Shown: positions 1 to 8,567, counted from the stretch's first letter. The stretch: DNA of 64,000 nucleotides from Rhodococcoides corynebacterioides NBRC 14404 (GCF_001894765.1 NZ_BCWV01000002.1:496001-560000), one strand, 5' to 3'. The notes: a model not told the origin generated them from the letters alone. Translations and numbers: made by a program.

Positions 1-278
1 GCATCCGCGCCATCAACCGGGGTGCCATGTCGGCGGACGACGGAATCCAGTCGATCGTCACCGACGAGTTGCGCGTGCAACAGGAGCGCATTCTCGACGC
101 CCTGGGTACCGACGCGCGCGACGATCCTGCCGTGCGCCTGGCGGTGCGCGGCTGGATCGCGTTCGTCCGCGCCACCTGCCTCGACTGGGTCGACGAGCGG
201 TCGGTCGACGCCGACACCGTCTACGACATCTGTATGCGCGCACTCGACGGTCTGCTGGGTATCGGTCGCCCGACCTGA
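1..278 (+). CDS. TetR-family regulator, C-terminal part (5' end outside window)
   Basis: An open frame enters the window at base 3 and ends at a TGA at 276-278, giving about 91 residues. The residues just inside the window read on without a break from upstream, so this is the tail of a larger gene rather than a small gene starting at the ATG at 27. The alpha-helical sequence (VRLAVRGWIAFVRATCLDW, then a closing CMRALDGLLGI helix) resembles the ligand-binding and dimerisation end of TetR repressors. The DNA-binding half is not in the window, so the family call rests on the C-terminus only. Confidence 0.6.
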   Translation, partial: IRAINRGAMSADDGIQSIVTDELRVQQERILDALGTDARDDPAVRLAVRGWIAFVRATCLDWVDERSVDADTVYDICMRALDGLLGIGRPT

Positions 279-314
279 ACCGCCTTGCGGCCGCTAGGGT
301 GGGTGCGCGCGACG

Positions 315-388
315 GCCCCCATGGCCCAATTGGCAGAGGCAGAGGAATTAAAATCCTTGTGTTGTCGGTTCGAGTCCGACTGGGGGCA
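315..388 (+). tRNA. tRNA-Leu (anticodon UAA), short variable loop
   Basis: A full cloverleaf folds by eye. The acceptor stem is 315-321 with 381-387. The D stem is 324-326 with 338-340. The anticodon stem is 342-346 with 354-358 around the loop ATTAAAA, which gives anticodon TAA at 349-351 after U33. The variable loop has only five bases (359-363). The T stem is 364-368 with 376-380 around TTCGAGT. The discriminator is A388, as expected for leucine, and the CCA end is not encoded. The total is 74 nt. Most bacterial leucine tRNAs are class II with a long variable arm, so this one is class I in shape. I recall short UAA leucine tRNAs from mycobacteria and relatives. Confidence 0.93.
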
Positions 389-450
389 CGCAGTCGACGA
401 CGTTCGGCGGTTGCGTCCGGAGCCATGGCTGTGACGCGAGGGGCTCGATG

Positions 451-476
451 CCGAACGTGACCCCCGTCTCGTTCGG
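451..476. repeat. Inverted repeat upstream of the Old Yellow Enzyme gene
   Basis: CCGAACG (451-457) and CGTTCGG (470-476) form a perfect 7-bp dyad with a 12-base spacer in the 174-base gap between the tRNA and the oxidoreductase gene. A further TTCGGC lies near 400. It could be an operator for the downstream gene or a weak hairpin ending the tRNA transcript. There is no T-run after it. Nothing else was recognised in this gap. Confidence 0.3.
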
Positions 477-562
477 GAATGGCTGCGCGCGGCGGCAGGG
501 TTGGCCTGAATCGGCGCGCTACGGCGCGCCCGCATTCTGTCGTCGAGGAAAAGAGCCAACCC

Positions 563-1642
563 ATGTCGCTGTTCTCCACCGTCACCCTCGGGGACCTCGC
601 CCTGCGCAACCGCCTGGTCATGGCGCCGCTGACGCGGGTGCGGTCCGGTCCCGAGGGAATCCCCGGCCCGCTCGTGGTCGAGCACTACCGCCAGCGCGCC
701 AGCCTCGGGCTCATCGTCAGCGAGGGCACGTACCCGAGCCACGCCGGTCAGGGCTTCCCCGGCCAGCCCGGCTTGGTGACGGACGAGCAGCTCGCCGGCT
801 GGAAAGCCGTGACGGAGGCCGTGCACGCCGAGGGCGGACTCATCGTCGCGCAGGTCATGCATGCGGGTCGGGTGACGCACGAGGCGACGACCGGCGGCCA
901 CCAGGTGGTCGGGCCCAGCGCCATCGCGATCGAGGGCGAGACCCGCACGTACGAGGGCAAGAAGCCGTACCCCGTGCCGCATGCGCTGACCACCGACGAG
1001 CTGCCGTCCGTGATCGAGGAGTTCGTGCGCGGTTCGCGCAACGCGATCGCCGCCGGATTCGACGGAGTCGAGATCCACTCCGCCAACGGCTACCTGCTGC
1101 ACGAATTCCTGTCGCCCGCGTCGAACCAGCGTGACGACGCCTACGGCGGCTCCCCCGAGAACCGCGCGCGTTTCGTGGCCGAAGTCGTGGAGGCGGTCGC
1201 CGATGCGATCGGCGCCGGACGCGTCGGCATCCGCATCTCGCCCGAGCACAACATCCAGGACGCGCTCGAGACCGATCCCGCCGATGTGCGCGCCACCTAC
1301 CGCGCGTTGGTCGACCGGATCGCACCTCTCGGCCTGTCGTACCTCAGTGTGCTGCACAAGGATCCGGCGGGCGAGCTCGTCCAGGACCTGCGCTCCGCGT
1401 TCGGTGGTCCCTTCCTGGTGAACAGCGGCTTCGGTGAGATCACGACACGCGACGAGGCACTGGCAATCGTCGACGACAACGTCGGCGACGCCGTGGTGGT
1501 CGGTCGCCCGGCCATCGCGAACCCGGACCTCGTGTACCGCTGGAAGGAAGACCTGCCGCTGAACACGCCGGACCAGAGCACGTTCTACAGTTCCGGCGCC
1601 GAGGGGTACACGGACTACCCGTTCGCCACGGCCGCCCGGTAG
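563..1642 (+). CDS. Old Yellow Enzyme family NADH:flavin oxidoreductase (NemA/XenB-like)
   Basis: This 359-residue cytosolic protein covers the whole FMN-binding TIM barrel of the Old Yellow Enzyme family, whose members use NAD(P)H to reduce activated C=C bonds, nitro groups or nitrate esters. Visible landmarks are N-LVMAPLTR near the start, QVMHAGR (Q97, H100), the substrate-anchoring pair H172/N175 in IHSANGYL, and the C-terminal phosphate-binding stretch VNSGFG...VVVGRPAIANPDL. The ATG at 563 follows GAGGAAA at 545-551; the frame stays open upstream but without family similarity. The gene stands alone, four bases from the convergent SGNH hydrolase gene. The exact substrate cannot be told from sequence. 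Confidence 0.93.
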   Translation: MSLFSTVTLGDLALRNRLVMAPLTRVRSGPEGIPGPLVVEHYRQRASLGLIVSEGTYPSHAGQGFPGQPGLVTDEQLAGWKAVTEAVHAEGGLIVAQVMHAGRVTHEATTGGHQVVGPSAIAIEGETRTYEGKKPYPVPHALTTDELPSVIEEFVRGSRNAIAAGFDGVEIHSANGYLLHEFLSPASNQRDDAYGGSPENRARFVAEVVEAVADAIGAGRVGIRISPEHNIQDALETDPADVRATYRALVDRIAPLGLSYLSVLHKDPAGELVQDLRSAFGGPFLVNSGFGEITTRDEALAIVDDNVGDAVVVGRPAIANPDLVYRWKEDLPLNTPDQSTFYSSGAEGYTDYPFATAAR

Positions 1643-1646
1643 CCGC

Positions 1647-2378
1647 TCACCGGTCGAGGCCGAACAGCGCCGAGAAGTCGGTGACGAATCGGTCCGCCAC
1701 GTACGCGTAACCCGCGGTGGTCAGGTGGGTTCCGTCGCCCGCCGTGTACTCCGCAGCCGTGTCCGCCGTCATCCATTGCTCCGCAACGGGATTGATGTCG
1801 GGCGCGGCTGCGGACGCGGCGGCGTCGGCGATTGCCGTGCTGAGCGGCACCGCCCGCTCGGTGAGACCGAACGGGACCGACGACGAGAACACCACGACCT
1901 CGATACCCGGCCACTGTCGTCGGGCCAGCTCGATGGACGACGTCACGGCGGCGCCGACGGTGTCCGGCGTGCTCTGGTAGTCGTTGGCACCACCCTGCAG
2001 GACGAGGACGTTCGGCACGAACGAGTCGTCCTGCGCCGCGCGCGCCAACCGTTCGCCGTAGGTGTTCGGCCCGCCTGCGCCGTTCGTCCAGCCCGTGCCC
2101 CCCGCCGCGTCGATGCGAGTTTCCCAGCCGAGAGTGGCGAAGTGGTCGGCGGCCAGCCGTGCCCAGTTGTCGGCAGCGGGATCGTCTGCCCCGATGCCTT
2201 CGGCGTAGGAGTCGCCGACGACGAGCAGCCGCGGTTCGGCGGGCACGGCCATCGTGCTGCCGTCGTCCGACCCGGAGCCACCCGACGCCGCCACGACGAC
2301 GATCACCGCTGCCGCGATCAGCACGGCGACCACGCCGATCACCACGAGCCACGTCCGCCGAATTCGCCCCCCGGTCAT
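1647..2378 (-). CDS. Membrane-anchored SGNH/GDSL-type hydrolase
   Basis: This 243-residue protein has one N-terminal membrane helix (about residues 10-31), a short Gly/Ser/Asp linker, and a single SGNH hydrolase domain outside the membrane. The catalytic blocks are visible: GDSYAEG with nucleophile S57, the oxyanion glycine in block II, GGAND (N132), and DGTH with D215 and H218. Such enzymes hydrolyse esters of lipids or cell-wall glycans. The natural substrate is unknown. The gene lies downstream of the DUF222/HNH gene on the same strand, 82 bases away, with no clear terminator between them. Confidence 0.88.
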   Translation of the reverse strand: MTGGRIRRTWLVVIGVVAVLIAAAVIVVVAASGGSGSDDGSTMAVPAEPRLLVVGDSYAEGIGADDPAADNWARLAADHFATLGWETRIDAAGGTGWTNGAGGPNTYGERLARAAQDDSFVPNVLVLQGGANDYQSTPDTVGAAVTSSIELARRQWPGIEVVVFSSSVPFGLTERAVPLSTAIADAAASAAAPDINPVAEQWMTADTAAEYTAGDGTHLTTAGYAYVADRFVTDFSALFGLDR

Positions 2379-2460
2379 GGCGTCGATCGTAATGACACGG
2401 GTCGGCGTGACGCGCGAGGTCGCTCGTACGTCGACGTTCCCCGTGTGAGAAGTCCTCGTC

Positions 2461-4473
2461 CTAGAACGGGGGTGGTGCGTCGTCCGGTTCGGGTGGTCGG
2501 ATCCCTCTCAGGTTGTTGCGGAGTCGATTGCGGTTGCGTTCCTGGCGTCGGCGGGCGTGTTTCTGCTCGATGCGTGGGGCGGGTCGGGTGGGTTCGGGTT
2601 CGCCCGGTGTCGGGGTGCGCGGTGTCGGTGGTGTTTTCTTGCCGGCGTCGGGTGGGTCGCCGAAGACGATCATGTCGAGGCCCGGGTGGGTGTCGTGGCC
2701 GGTGTAGGCGGGTCCGAGGACGGTGCGGCCTTCGGGGATGGTGAATGTCCGGATGATGCGGCCGGGGTTGTCGGGGTCGGGGTATTGGTCGTCGACGAAG
2801 TCGCCGAACGTTTTCAGTAGGTGATGGAAGCGGCATTTCGCGCCGAGCCCGGTCGCGGTGGTCTGTCCGCCTCGCTCGGGGTGGTGGTGGTCGTATTCGG
2901 TGATGTGGTCGAGGTCGCCGTCCCACGCCGGCTTGGTGCAGCCGGGCCAGGTGCAGTACTGGTCTCGGGCGCGAATGTAGGTGTTCAGCGCCGCCGAGGG
3001 TCGGTAGGGGTCCGCGGGTTGCGTCGCCGGGAGTGGGGTGTCGGTGCCGTCGCCGAGCGGGCGGATGACCGCGGCAGGGTCGGCGGCGAGGTCGCGGATG
3101 TGGGCGCCGGAGACGATGCCGAGTCCGGCGATGTAGCCGACACCGTCGACCAGCTCGGGCTCGGCGTCCGCGGCAGACTCGTCGACCGCAATCTCGTCGA
3201 CCGCTGCAGCCTTATCGACCGCATCCTCGTCGACGGCCGCCGCAGCCTCCTCGGCCACATTCTCGTCGGTCGCGTCCACGACCTGGTCGGTCGAGACCGT
3301 CTCGGCGGCAACGGAATCGGCGGTAACGTCATTGGCCGGAGTCTCCACGGCCACGACCTCATCGAGCGCGACCCCCTCGGCCGCATCCTCGTCGACGGCC
3401 GCTGCCTCCTCGGCCACGAACTCCTCGGCCGAAAATCCCTCTGCGGCAGTCGCGGTCGTGTCCACGTCTTGGGTCTGGGGGTGCGCTGCCGGCGCCGCAG
3501 CCTCGTCGACCGTCGCATCCTCAGCGGCGGCCGTGTTCGTTCCAGCGGTGGTGTCTTTCGCAGCGGCGGGTGCGGGTCCGGTGAGGGTGGTGGTGTCGGT
3601 GACGACGTGGATGACGATGCGTGCTGCGTTGGTTGCGACCTCGTCCGCATCGACCACGGTGAACGTGCAGTCGGGGCGGGCGCAGTCGCACCCGAACGGG
3701 GCGTGCTTGACGAGCGCGAACAGCGCATCCGATGCCCGCGCTGTCTTGGTGCGGCTGTCGTGTCGGCAGACCTGTGCGGCGAGGCGTTCGACGACGCGGG
3801 CGACGATGGCGGCGCGTTCGGCGGACATCGTCGCTCCGACGGTTGCCATGCCGTCGAGTCCGGCTTCGGTGAAGAAGCACCGCCCCTTCAGCGCGTCCTC
3901 GCGGCGTTCGCGGACGGCGTCGGGGTCGCGGCGGTAGACCATCTGATCGCACAGGTCTCGCACCCGGCCTGTCGACCACGACCCCGGCTTACGCAACGCC
4001 GCAGCGATGTCGGCGTCCACCAGGCCTTGGTAGGGGCGGCCGTGGATCAACTCGGTGCGGGAGACGATGGTGCGGATGTGAGTCGGGGAGACGACCCCGT
4101 CGCGGAGGCATTCGAACACCCGCGGCAGACGATCACGGAGAGCGACGGCGCTGTCGAGAATCCGTTCGGCGACGTACTGCGACACCGACAGGGCGGTGGC
4201 GATGCGGGCGGCGCACTGGGCGAACGCATCGACCGCCCGCTCGTCGCGGTCTTCTTCGGCGAGCACCAGGTCGGTGTGCAGGGCGGCGACATGTCGGTAG
4301 CGGCGCCACTCCAGGTACGCCGCCCCGGCGGCCAGGTCGGCCAGGGCGTCGAGGTGTCCACCGACGGGGAGGTCGAACGAGACGGGCAGGCCCATCGCGG
4401 TGTGGTCACGCGCAGCCCAGGCAACGCCCCCCACCTGCGCCGCGTTCACCGCGCCGACCCCCCGATCGCTCAT
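2461..4473 (-). CDS. DUF222 / HNH endonuclease domain protein (13E12 repeat family), first copy
   Basis: This 670-residue protein has an N-terminal helical DUF222 domain (about 20-300) and a C-terminal HNH nuclease fold (about 505-560: CTWPGC, LDHI, then HH in KCRFHHLLKT). A basic and proline-rich tail follows. It belongs to the abundant actinobacterial 13E12 family, whose function is unproven though nuclease activity is presumed. Between the two domains sits an acidic Ala/Val/Asp/Glu-rich insert of roughly 140 residues built from DED/VDE-type repeats, which is unusual for the family. The ATG at 4473 was chosen because a TACAAT -10 box lies seven bases upstream, suggesting a leaderless mRNA; longer frames upstream carry no domain. 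Confidence 0.88.
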   Translation of the reverse strand: MSDRGVGAVNAAQVGGVAWAARDHTAMGLPVSFDLPVGGHLDALADLAAGAAYLEWRRYRHVAALHTDLVLAEEDRDERAVDAFAQCAARIATALSVSQYVAERILDSAVALRDRLPRVFECLRDGVVSPTHIRTIVSRTELIHGRPYQGLVDADIAAALRKPGSWSTGRVRDLCDQMVYRRDPDAVRERREDALKGRCFFTEAGLDGMATVGATMSAERAAIVARVVERLAAQVCRHDSRTKTARASDALFALVKHAPFGCDCARPDCTFTVVDADEVATNAARIVIHVVTDTTTLTGPAPAAAKDTTAGTNTAAAEDATVDEAAAPAAHPQTQDVDTTATAAEGFSAEEFVAEEAAAVDEDAAEGVALDEVVAVETPANDVTADSVAAETVSTDQVVDATDENVAEEAAAAVDEDAVDKAAAVDEIAVDESAADAEPELVDGVGYIAGLGIVSGAHIRDLAADPAAVIRPLGDGTDTPLPATQPADPYRPSAALNTYIRARDQYCTWPGCTKPAWDGDLDHITEYDHHHPERGGQTTATGLGAKCRFHHLLKTFGDFVDDQYPDPDNPGRIIRTFTIPEGRTVLGPAYTGHDTHPGLDMIVFGDPPDAGKKTPPTPRTPTPGEPEPTRPAPRIEQKHARRRQERNRNRLRNNLRGIRPPEPDDAPPPF
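3160..3540 (-). repeat. Degenerate tandem repeats inside the first DUF222/HNH gene
   Basis: The acidic linker of the DUF222/HNH protein is encoded by imperfect GTCGACnG/CCTCGTCGA-type units. Two stretches are nearly identical: about 3221-3258 and about 3381-3417 both contain CATCCTCGTCGACGGCCGC followed by CTCCTCGGCCAC. The repeats keep the frame open and appear to be an in-frame expansion within the gene, not a separate element. Confidence 0.55.
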
Positions 4474-4480
4474 GTGTTCG

Positions 4481-4502
4481 ATTGTATCGACCCCCACCGA
4501 CA
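4481..4502 (-). promoter_or_regulatory. Putative leaderless promoter of the first DUF222/HNH gene
   Basis: On the minus strand, TGTCGGTGGG (4502-4493) is followed after six bases by TACAAT (4486-4481), and the start ATG begins seven bases further on. Transcription would therefore begin at or next to the A of the ATG. The same decamer, six-base spacing and -10 position recur ahead of the second DUF222/HNH gene at 48143-48164. Confidence 0.5.
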
Positions 4503-4587
4503 CCTGCCACGACAACAGCCGGAAACCGGGACAGCGCCGAACGATTCCCTCGGAGGGGCACTCGGCACGCTGTGATAGACCTCCACC

Positions 4588-5100
4588 ATGGACACGAGCA
4601 CGGGCCGGTGGTCTCGACGAGCGCTGTGGCTCTCGGTCGCGGTGCTGGTCGCGACGGCGCTGTGGGCACTTGCCACCACGAACGGCCCCGTGGCACTGCG
4701 GGTCGATGCGTCGGGTGCGGTGACGCGCGTCGGGTCCGTCTGGACGTTGGTGGGGGTGCTCGGCGGTATCGGTGCTCTGCTGGCCGCGACGTTCCTGGGA
4801 GCGCACCGGTTTCTGCCCCACCTCCCCGCGCGGCTGATCAACCTCCCGTCGGCCGAGGCGCACGCCTTCTGGACGGCGCCGGAGAACAGGCGGGAGCTGC
4901 ACCGACTGCTCGCCGAGGACCTCGAGTGGATCGGCGCGGCCACCCTGGTGCTGTTCTCCTGGCTGATGGCCGTCTGTGTCACGGCGGAGAATTCCGTGGC
5001 GGTGTGGGTGTTCGTCGTTCCGGTGGTGGCGTACGTGATCGCCGTCCTCGGGTACTCCGTGTACGTGATGCGCGGAGGCCGGTACCGCCCGCGTTCCTGA
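4588..5100 (+). CDS. Four-helix membrane protein, DUF1648/SdpI-like
   Basis: This 170-residue integral membrane protein has hydrophobic segments near 10-28, 50-68, 112-130 and 135-155. The stretch after the first helix (LRVDASGAVTRVGS) resembles the HFDxxGxxxxxGS signature of DUF1648 domains found in SdpI-type immunity and stress proteins. The match is partial, so the family is tentative. The ATG at 4588 lies 114 bases from the divergent DUF222/HNH gene. The gene ends at a strong hairpin at 5107-5141. No partner gene suggests a role. Confidence 0.6.
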   Translation: MDTSTGRWSRRALWLSVAVLVATALWALATTNGPVALRVDASGAVTRVGSVWTLVGVLGGIGALLAATFLGAHRFLPHLPARLINLPSAEAHAFWTAPENRRELHRLLAEDLEWIGAATLVLFSWLMAVCVTAENSVAVWVFVVPVVAYVIAVLGYSVYVMRGGRYRPRS

Positions 5101-5106
5101 GTCGAG

Positions 5107-5141
5107 GCGGGCTCGCACGGTGAAGCGCCGTGCGAGCCCGC
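5107..5141. terminator. Bidirectional hairpin terminator
   Basis: GCGGGCTCGCACGG (5107-5120) and its exact complement (5128-5141) form a perfect 14-bp stem with a seven-base loop, placed in the 46 bases between two convergent genes. It has no T-run, as is common for actinobacterial terminators, and it can serve both strands. Confidence 0.8.
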
Positions 5142-5146
5142 TGCGC

Positions 5147-6565
5147 TCAGGCGCGTCGCAGGCGGCCCGTCACGACGTCCACGGCGAGGAAGGCGAGCAG
5201 CGACACGCCCAGGAGCGGCACGAACCACCCGATGGCGACGGTGGCCACCGCCAGACCGACGACGGCACCGGGGGACAGGCGACGGAGCGCTCCCCGCTGC
5301 GGCGGTCGGCCCACCGGCGTACCGCCTGTCCGAGACGGTCTGCGCTGGAACCACATTCGGTACCCACCCACGATCACGGCCACCAACACCACGGCGAGGG
5401 CCAGCAGCGCGAGCTGAGTCACGAGCCCGAACAGCACGCCCATGTGCAGGCTGATGCCCCACGTCGTCAGCTTGGCCGCCAGCGGCCAGTCCGCGAACCG
5501 CTGCACGTCGACCACGCGGTCGGAGGCGCCGTCGATCGCGATGGAATCGGTGGAGAACACCCAGGGATCGCGCAGCTGCGACACCTGGAACGCCGTGTCG
5601 CCGGACGCGGGGATCGACGCCTCGACCGGCCCGGTGACGTCGTTCTCGCGCGCGACGGCGAGGACACCGTCGATCTGCCGCACGTCGACGGGCGCCGTCG
5701 ACGCCGTCGCGTCCGACGCCCCGTGCCCGACGTGACCGGCGTGCTCGTCGTCGGAGTGCCCGGCATGGCCGGTGAGGTCGGTGTCGAGGGTCGGGGTGGT
5801 CCAGCTCAGTGCGCTGCGGACGTCGGTGATGTTCGCACCGGCGTAGGCCGACCACGTCAGACCGGTCGCGGAGAGGAAGACCAGGCCGACGACGATCCAG
5901 GCGCCCCCGGCTCCGTGCAGGTTCAGGGTGCGGCGCCGACCGCGGGTGGTGCGATCGACGGTGAACAACCGGGCGTCGGACCGGGACCGCCGTCGCCGGT
6001 AGCGCTCCACCCACAGGAACAGTCCGCCGAGCGCGACGACGCCGAGCCAGGAGGCGGCCAGTTCGCTGTAGAGACGTCCGGCTTCCCCGAGGTGCAGGGT
6101 GCGGTGCAACTCGCTGAGCCAGGTGCGGAGGGGAAGCGAACCGGACGAGCCGTAGACCGTCGACTCGCCGACGGCCGTCGCGGTGGCGGGGTCGACGAAC
6201 ACGGCGGTGCGCTTCGACTCACCGAGGCTCGGGTCGGTGAACATCACGCGGGTGGTGTCGCCTGCCGCGGTGGCCGGGCGGACGGCGGCGACGGTCAGGT
6301 CGGGCCGCTCGGCCTGCGCGGCGAGGACCTGGTCGGAGATCGGCAGCGCGGGGCCGGTGTCGTCGGTGTGGAGCAGGTCGCGGTAGACGACGTTCTCGAG
6401 GGTCGGCGCGATGGCGTACAGGCCGCCGGTCACGGCCGCGATCAGGATGAACGGGGCGACGACGACGCCGGCGTAGAAGTGCAGTCGCAGGATGAGCGGG
6501 CGCCACCGTCGTGCGGGCGGGGGTGCGAGATCGGCTGTCTGCTCGATCTTCTCGGGTGTGGACAC
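5147..6565 (-). CDS. PepSY-associated transmembrane protein with histidine-rich loop
   Basis: This 472-residue membrane protein has the PepSY_TM layout: an N-terminal helix (LRLHFYAGVVVAPFILIAAVTGGLYA), an extracytoplasmic PepSY region, central helices around WLGVVALGGLFLW and AWIVVGLVFLSATGLTWS, then a second PepSY region and C-terminal helices. Family members include iron-uptake-linked and ferric-reductase-like proteins. A His/Asp-rich segment (GHAGHSDDEHAGHVGHG) sits in an exposed loop and may bind a metal. The GTG at 6565 was chosen because the conserved part begins just after it; an ATG at 6631 would add 22 poorly conserved residues. A small membrane protein gene precedes it by 93 bases. 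Confidence 0.85.
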   Translation of the reverse strand: MSTPEKIEQTADLAPPPARRWRPLILRLHFYAGVVVAPFILIAAVTGGLYAIAPTLENVVYRDLLHTDDTGPALPISDQVLAAQAERPDLTVAAVRPATAAGDTTRVMFTDPSLGESKRTAVFVDPATATAVGESTVYGSSGSLPLRTWLSELHRTLHLGEAGRLYSELAASWLGVVALGGLFLWVERYRRRRSRSDARLFTVDRTTRGRRRTLNLHGAGGAWIVVGLVFLSATGLTWSAYAGANITDVRSALSWTTPTLDTDLTGHAGHSDDEHAGHVGHGASDATASTAPVDVRQIDGVLAVARENDVTGPVEASIPASGDTAFQVSQLRDPWVFSTDSIAIDGASDRVVDVQRFADWPLAAKLTTWGISLHMGVLFGLVTQLALLALAVVLVAVIVGGYRMWFQRRPSRTGGTPVGRPPQRGALRRLSPGAVVGLAVATVAIGWFVPLLGVSLLAFLAVDVVTGRLRRA

Positions 6566-6658
6566 GGGTGTACTCGATTCCGGGGGAGTGCGCGGCGGAC
6601 GCCGCGACAACGAGGCATCACCCGAACGCACCGGGCGTCGGGTGACAGGTGAAGGGAC

Positions 6659-7180
6659 TCAGCGGAATCGAGTGGGTGGACCGCGGGTGCCCCGGCCCGA
6701 ATGATCGATCAGACGGCTCGGCGCGTCGAGACGAGCGACGGGCAGAGGTGGACGGACCGCGTCGGTGTCGACCGTGACGGCGGCGAGTACGACGGGGACG
6801 ATGCGGCGCATCGCGCGGGCGGCCCGCATCGAGCCGGTCTCGGCGCCGCGAACGGCTGCGGTACCCACGGCCACGGCCGTGACGTGGGCGACGGCCATGC
6901 GGGGATCGAGCAGGGGCCCGTGCACGTGACCGTCGACGGCGACGAGCGTCAGGTGTCCGAGCGCCTGCGCCGCGACGAGGGCGGCGACCAGACGACCGGT
7001 GCCGAGCCGCGTCGACGACGCGATCCACGCCACCCCGAGACACACCGTGAGCAGGGCGACGACGGCGGACTGGGACGGTGCCGACGCCCCACCGAGATCG
7101 TGGGCCGCGGCGGTGACGAGAACGGACGAGACGCCGACGACGACGCCGCGCAGTGGCGCGCCGGTCGCCGGGGTGGTCAC
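6659..7180 (-). CDS. Small membrane protein upstream of the PepSY protein
   Basis: This 173-residue protein starts with GTG at 7180. It has about four hydrophobic segments (near 10-27, 38-55, 62-80 and 92-108) and a His-bearing stretch, VDGHVHG, between helices. The C-terminal 50 residues are polar and proline-rich. I do not recognise the family with certainty; proteins of this size and shape occur next to PepSY_TM and copper-handling genes in actinobacteria, which fits the neighbour downstream. A role in metal handling is inference from context only. Confidence 0.6.
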   Translation of the reverse strand: MTTPATGAPLRGVVVGVSSVLVTAAAHDLGGASAPSQSAVVALLTVCLGVAWIASSTRLGTGRLVAALVAAQALGHLTLVAVDGHVHGPLLDPRMAVAHVTAVAVGTAAVRGAETGSMRAARAMRRIVPVVLAAVTVDTDAVRPPLPVARLDAPSRLIDHSGRGTRGPPTRFR

Positions 7181-7199
7181 GGCGACACCCTACCCCCTG

Positions 7200-8429
7200 C
7201 TACGTGCTGTAGTAGTTCGGATCCGGGAACACCCGGCGGTACGCCAACGCCAGCTCGAGCTCGAGGCGCCCCGGTCCGCCGATGGGTCGTCCCAGCTCTT
7301 CCTCGGCGCGTCGAACGCGGTAGCGGACCGTGTTCCGGTGCACCCCGAGTCGGCGGGCCGCGGCATCGAGACTGCGATCGTGCCGCAGATAGGCCGCCAC
7401 CGTGCGGCGCAGTCGATCCGACGCGACGTCCGTTCCGTCGATGCCGCGCAATTCGCGAGCGACGAAGGCGTCGACCGCGTCCGGCCGGCCGGCGAGGAGG
7501 TACGCGATCTCGACGTCCGCGTACGCCACGACGGGCGCCGTGCCGGGTGCCGACTCGGCCACGGACTGGGCACGCAGGGCCTCGAGGTGGCTCCTCCGGA
7601 ACCCGTCCGGCCCGGTCCCGACCGTCCCGACGGCGAGTCGAACGCCGTCGGCAACGCCGTCGGGGGTCACGTCGGCCGAGACGCCGTCGCCGGACACCCA
7701 CGCCCACAGGGCCCCGGACCCCGCCGACACGGTCAACACGCGGTGCCCGGGCGACGTGCGAAGCGCGTCGCGAAGCGGGGCGTCGAGATCCGTCGTGCCG
7801 GAACCCGGTCCGTCGACCCACGCGACCAGGGCGAGGTGCGTCGTCCGGAGCGGGTGGCCGAGACGTGTCGCGGCCACGCCGTCGTCGAGAGGGTCACCGC
7901 GCACCAGGGCCTGGACCGTCTCGACCCGGCGGGCGACGTCACCGCGGAGGTCGCGTTCGCGTTGCTCGGCATAGGTGTCGGTGAGAATCTCGAGGGAGAC
8001 GCTGATCCATCTGCTCGCACGCTCGAGCAGGCGAATCTGGATGCCGGGCACCAGAGTCGGGTCCTGGACACGGTCGGCCGCGACCTCGGCGACGTGACGC
8101 ACCAGGACCGTCTTCCCGGCCCGGTAGATCTGCATCAGCACTTTCAGGGGGAGTCCGCGGCGAGCGACGGTCCGGGCCAGTTCGTGTGCCGCGGGCGGCG
8201 GTGTCACCTCGTCGGAGTCGCTCACGATCCACCCCAGCATCGCCCGCGCCTGGGCGACGTTGCTGGCGTGCAGATCGCGGCGCAGTTCCCGATCGACCGT
8301 GAGGGCGGCGACGTCCGCCGCGATCGCGGCGTCGAACCGGGCGACGACGGCCGTCACGGCGTCGTCGGCGAGGGTCTCGGTGACCAGGACGTGGACCCAT
8401 CGGTCGGCGTCGTCGGGCTCGGTCGTCAT
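7200..8429 (-). CDS. PucR-family transcriptional regulator
   Basis: This 409-residue cytosolic regulator ends in the helix-turn-helix typical of PucR/CdaR proteins: SLDAAARRLGVHRNTVRYRV near residues 365-390, preceded by a GGDEF-related middle region. PucR-type activators often control purine, amino-acid or aromatic catabolism and usually sit beside their targets. The ATG at 8429 was chosen because GGAGGAC stands a few bases before it; a longer frame to 8504 lacks this. The gene is divergent from the SDR gene at 8568, which is the best candidate target. The 138-base gap between them shows no obvious operator. Confidence 0.85.
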   Translation of the reverse strand: MTTEPDDADRWVHVLVTETLADDAVTAVVARFDAAIAADVAALTVDRELRRDLHASNVAQARAMLGWIVSDSDEVTPPPAAHELARTVARRGLPLKVLMQIYRAGKTVLVRHVAEVAADRVQDPTLVPGIQIRLLERASRWISVSLEILTDTYAEQRERDLRGDVARRVETVQALVRGDPLDDGVAATRLGHPLRTTHLALVAWVDGPGSGTTDLDAPLRDALRTSPGHRVLTVSAGSGALWAWVSGDGVSADVTPDGVADGVRLAVGTVGTGPDGFRRSHLEALRAQSVAESAPGTAPVVAYADVEIAYLLAGRPDAVDAFVARELRGIDGTDVASDRLRRTVAAYLRHDRSLDAAARRLGVHRNTVRYRVRRAEEELGRPIGGPGRLELELALAYRRVFPDPNYYST

Positions 8430-8567
8430 GTTGTCCTCCGGGCACGAGAACGGGGTGCCATCTTGACCGACGAGGCCAAGAACGGCGACGTCGTGTTGTG
8501 CCACGATGCTAGAACATGGCGCACGTCACAGGCATGCGCCGCCGACAGATTCGAGGAGTACGCGCCC

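Noticed and set aside
315..388. tRNA gene as an integration site of a mobile element
   Set aside because: No integrase gene and no direct repeat of the tRNA 3' end were found in the window.
2821..4575. A 584-codon plus-strand frame opposite the first DUF222/HNH gene
   Set aside because: The sense strand encodes clear DUF222 and HNH domains. The plus-strand product is a low-complexity shadow with no motif.
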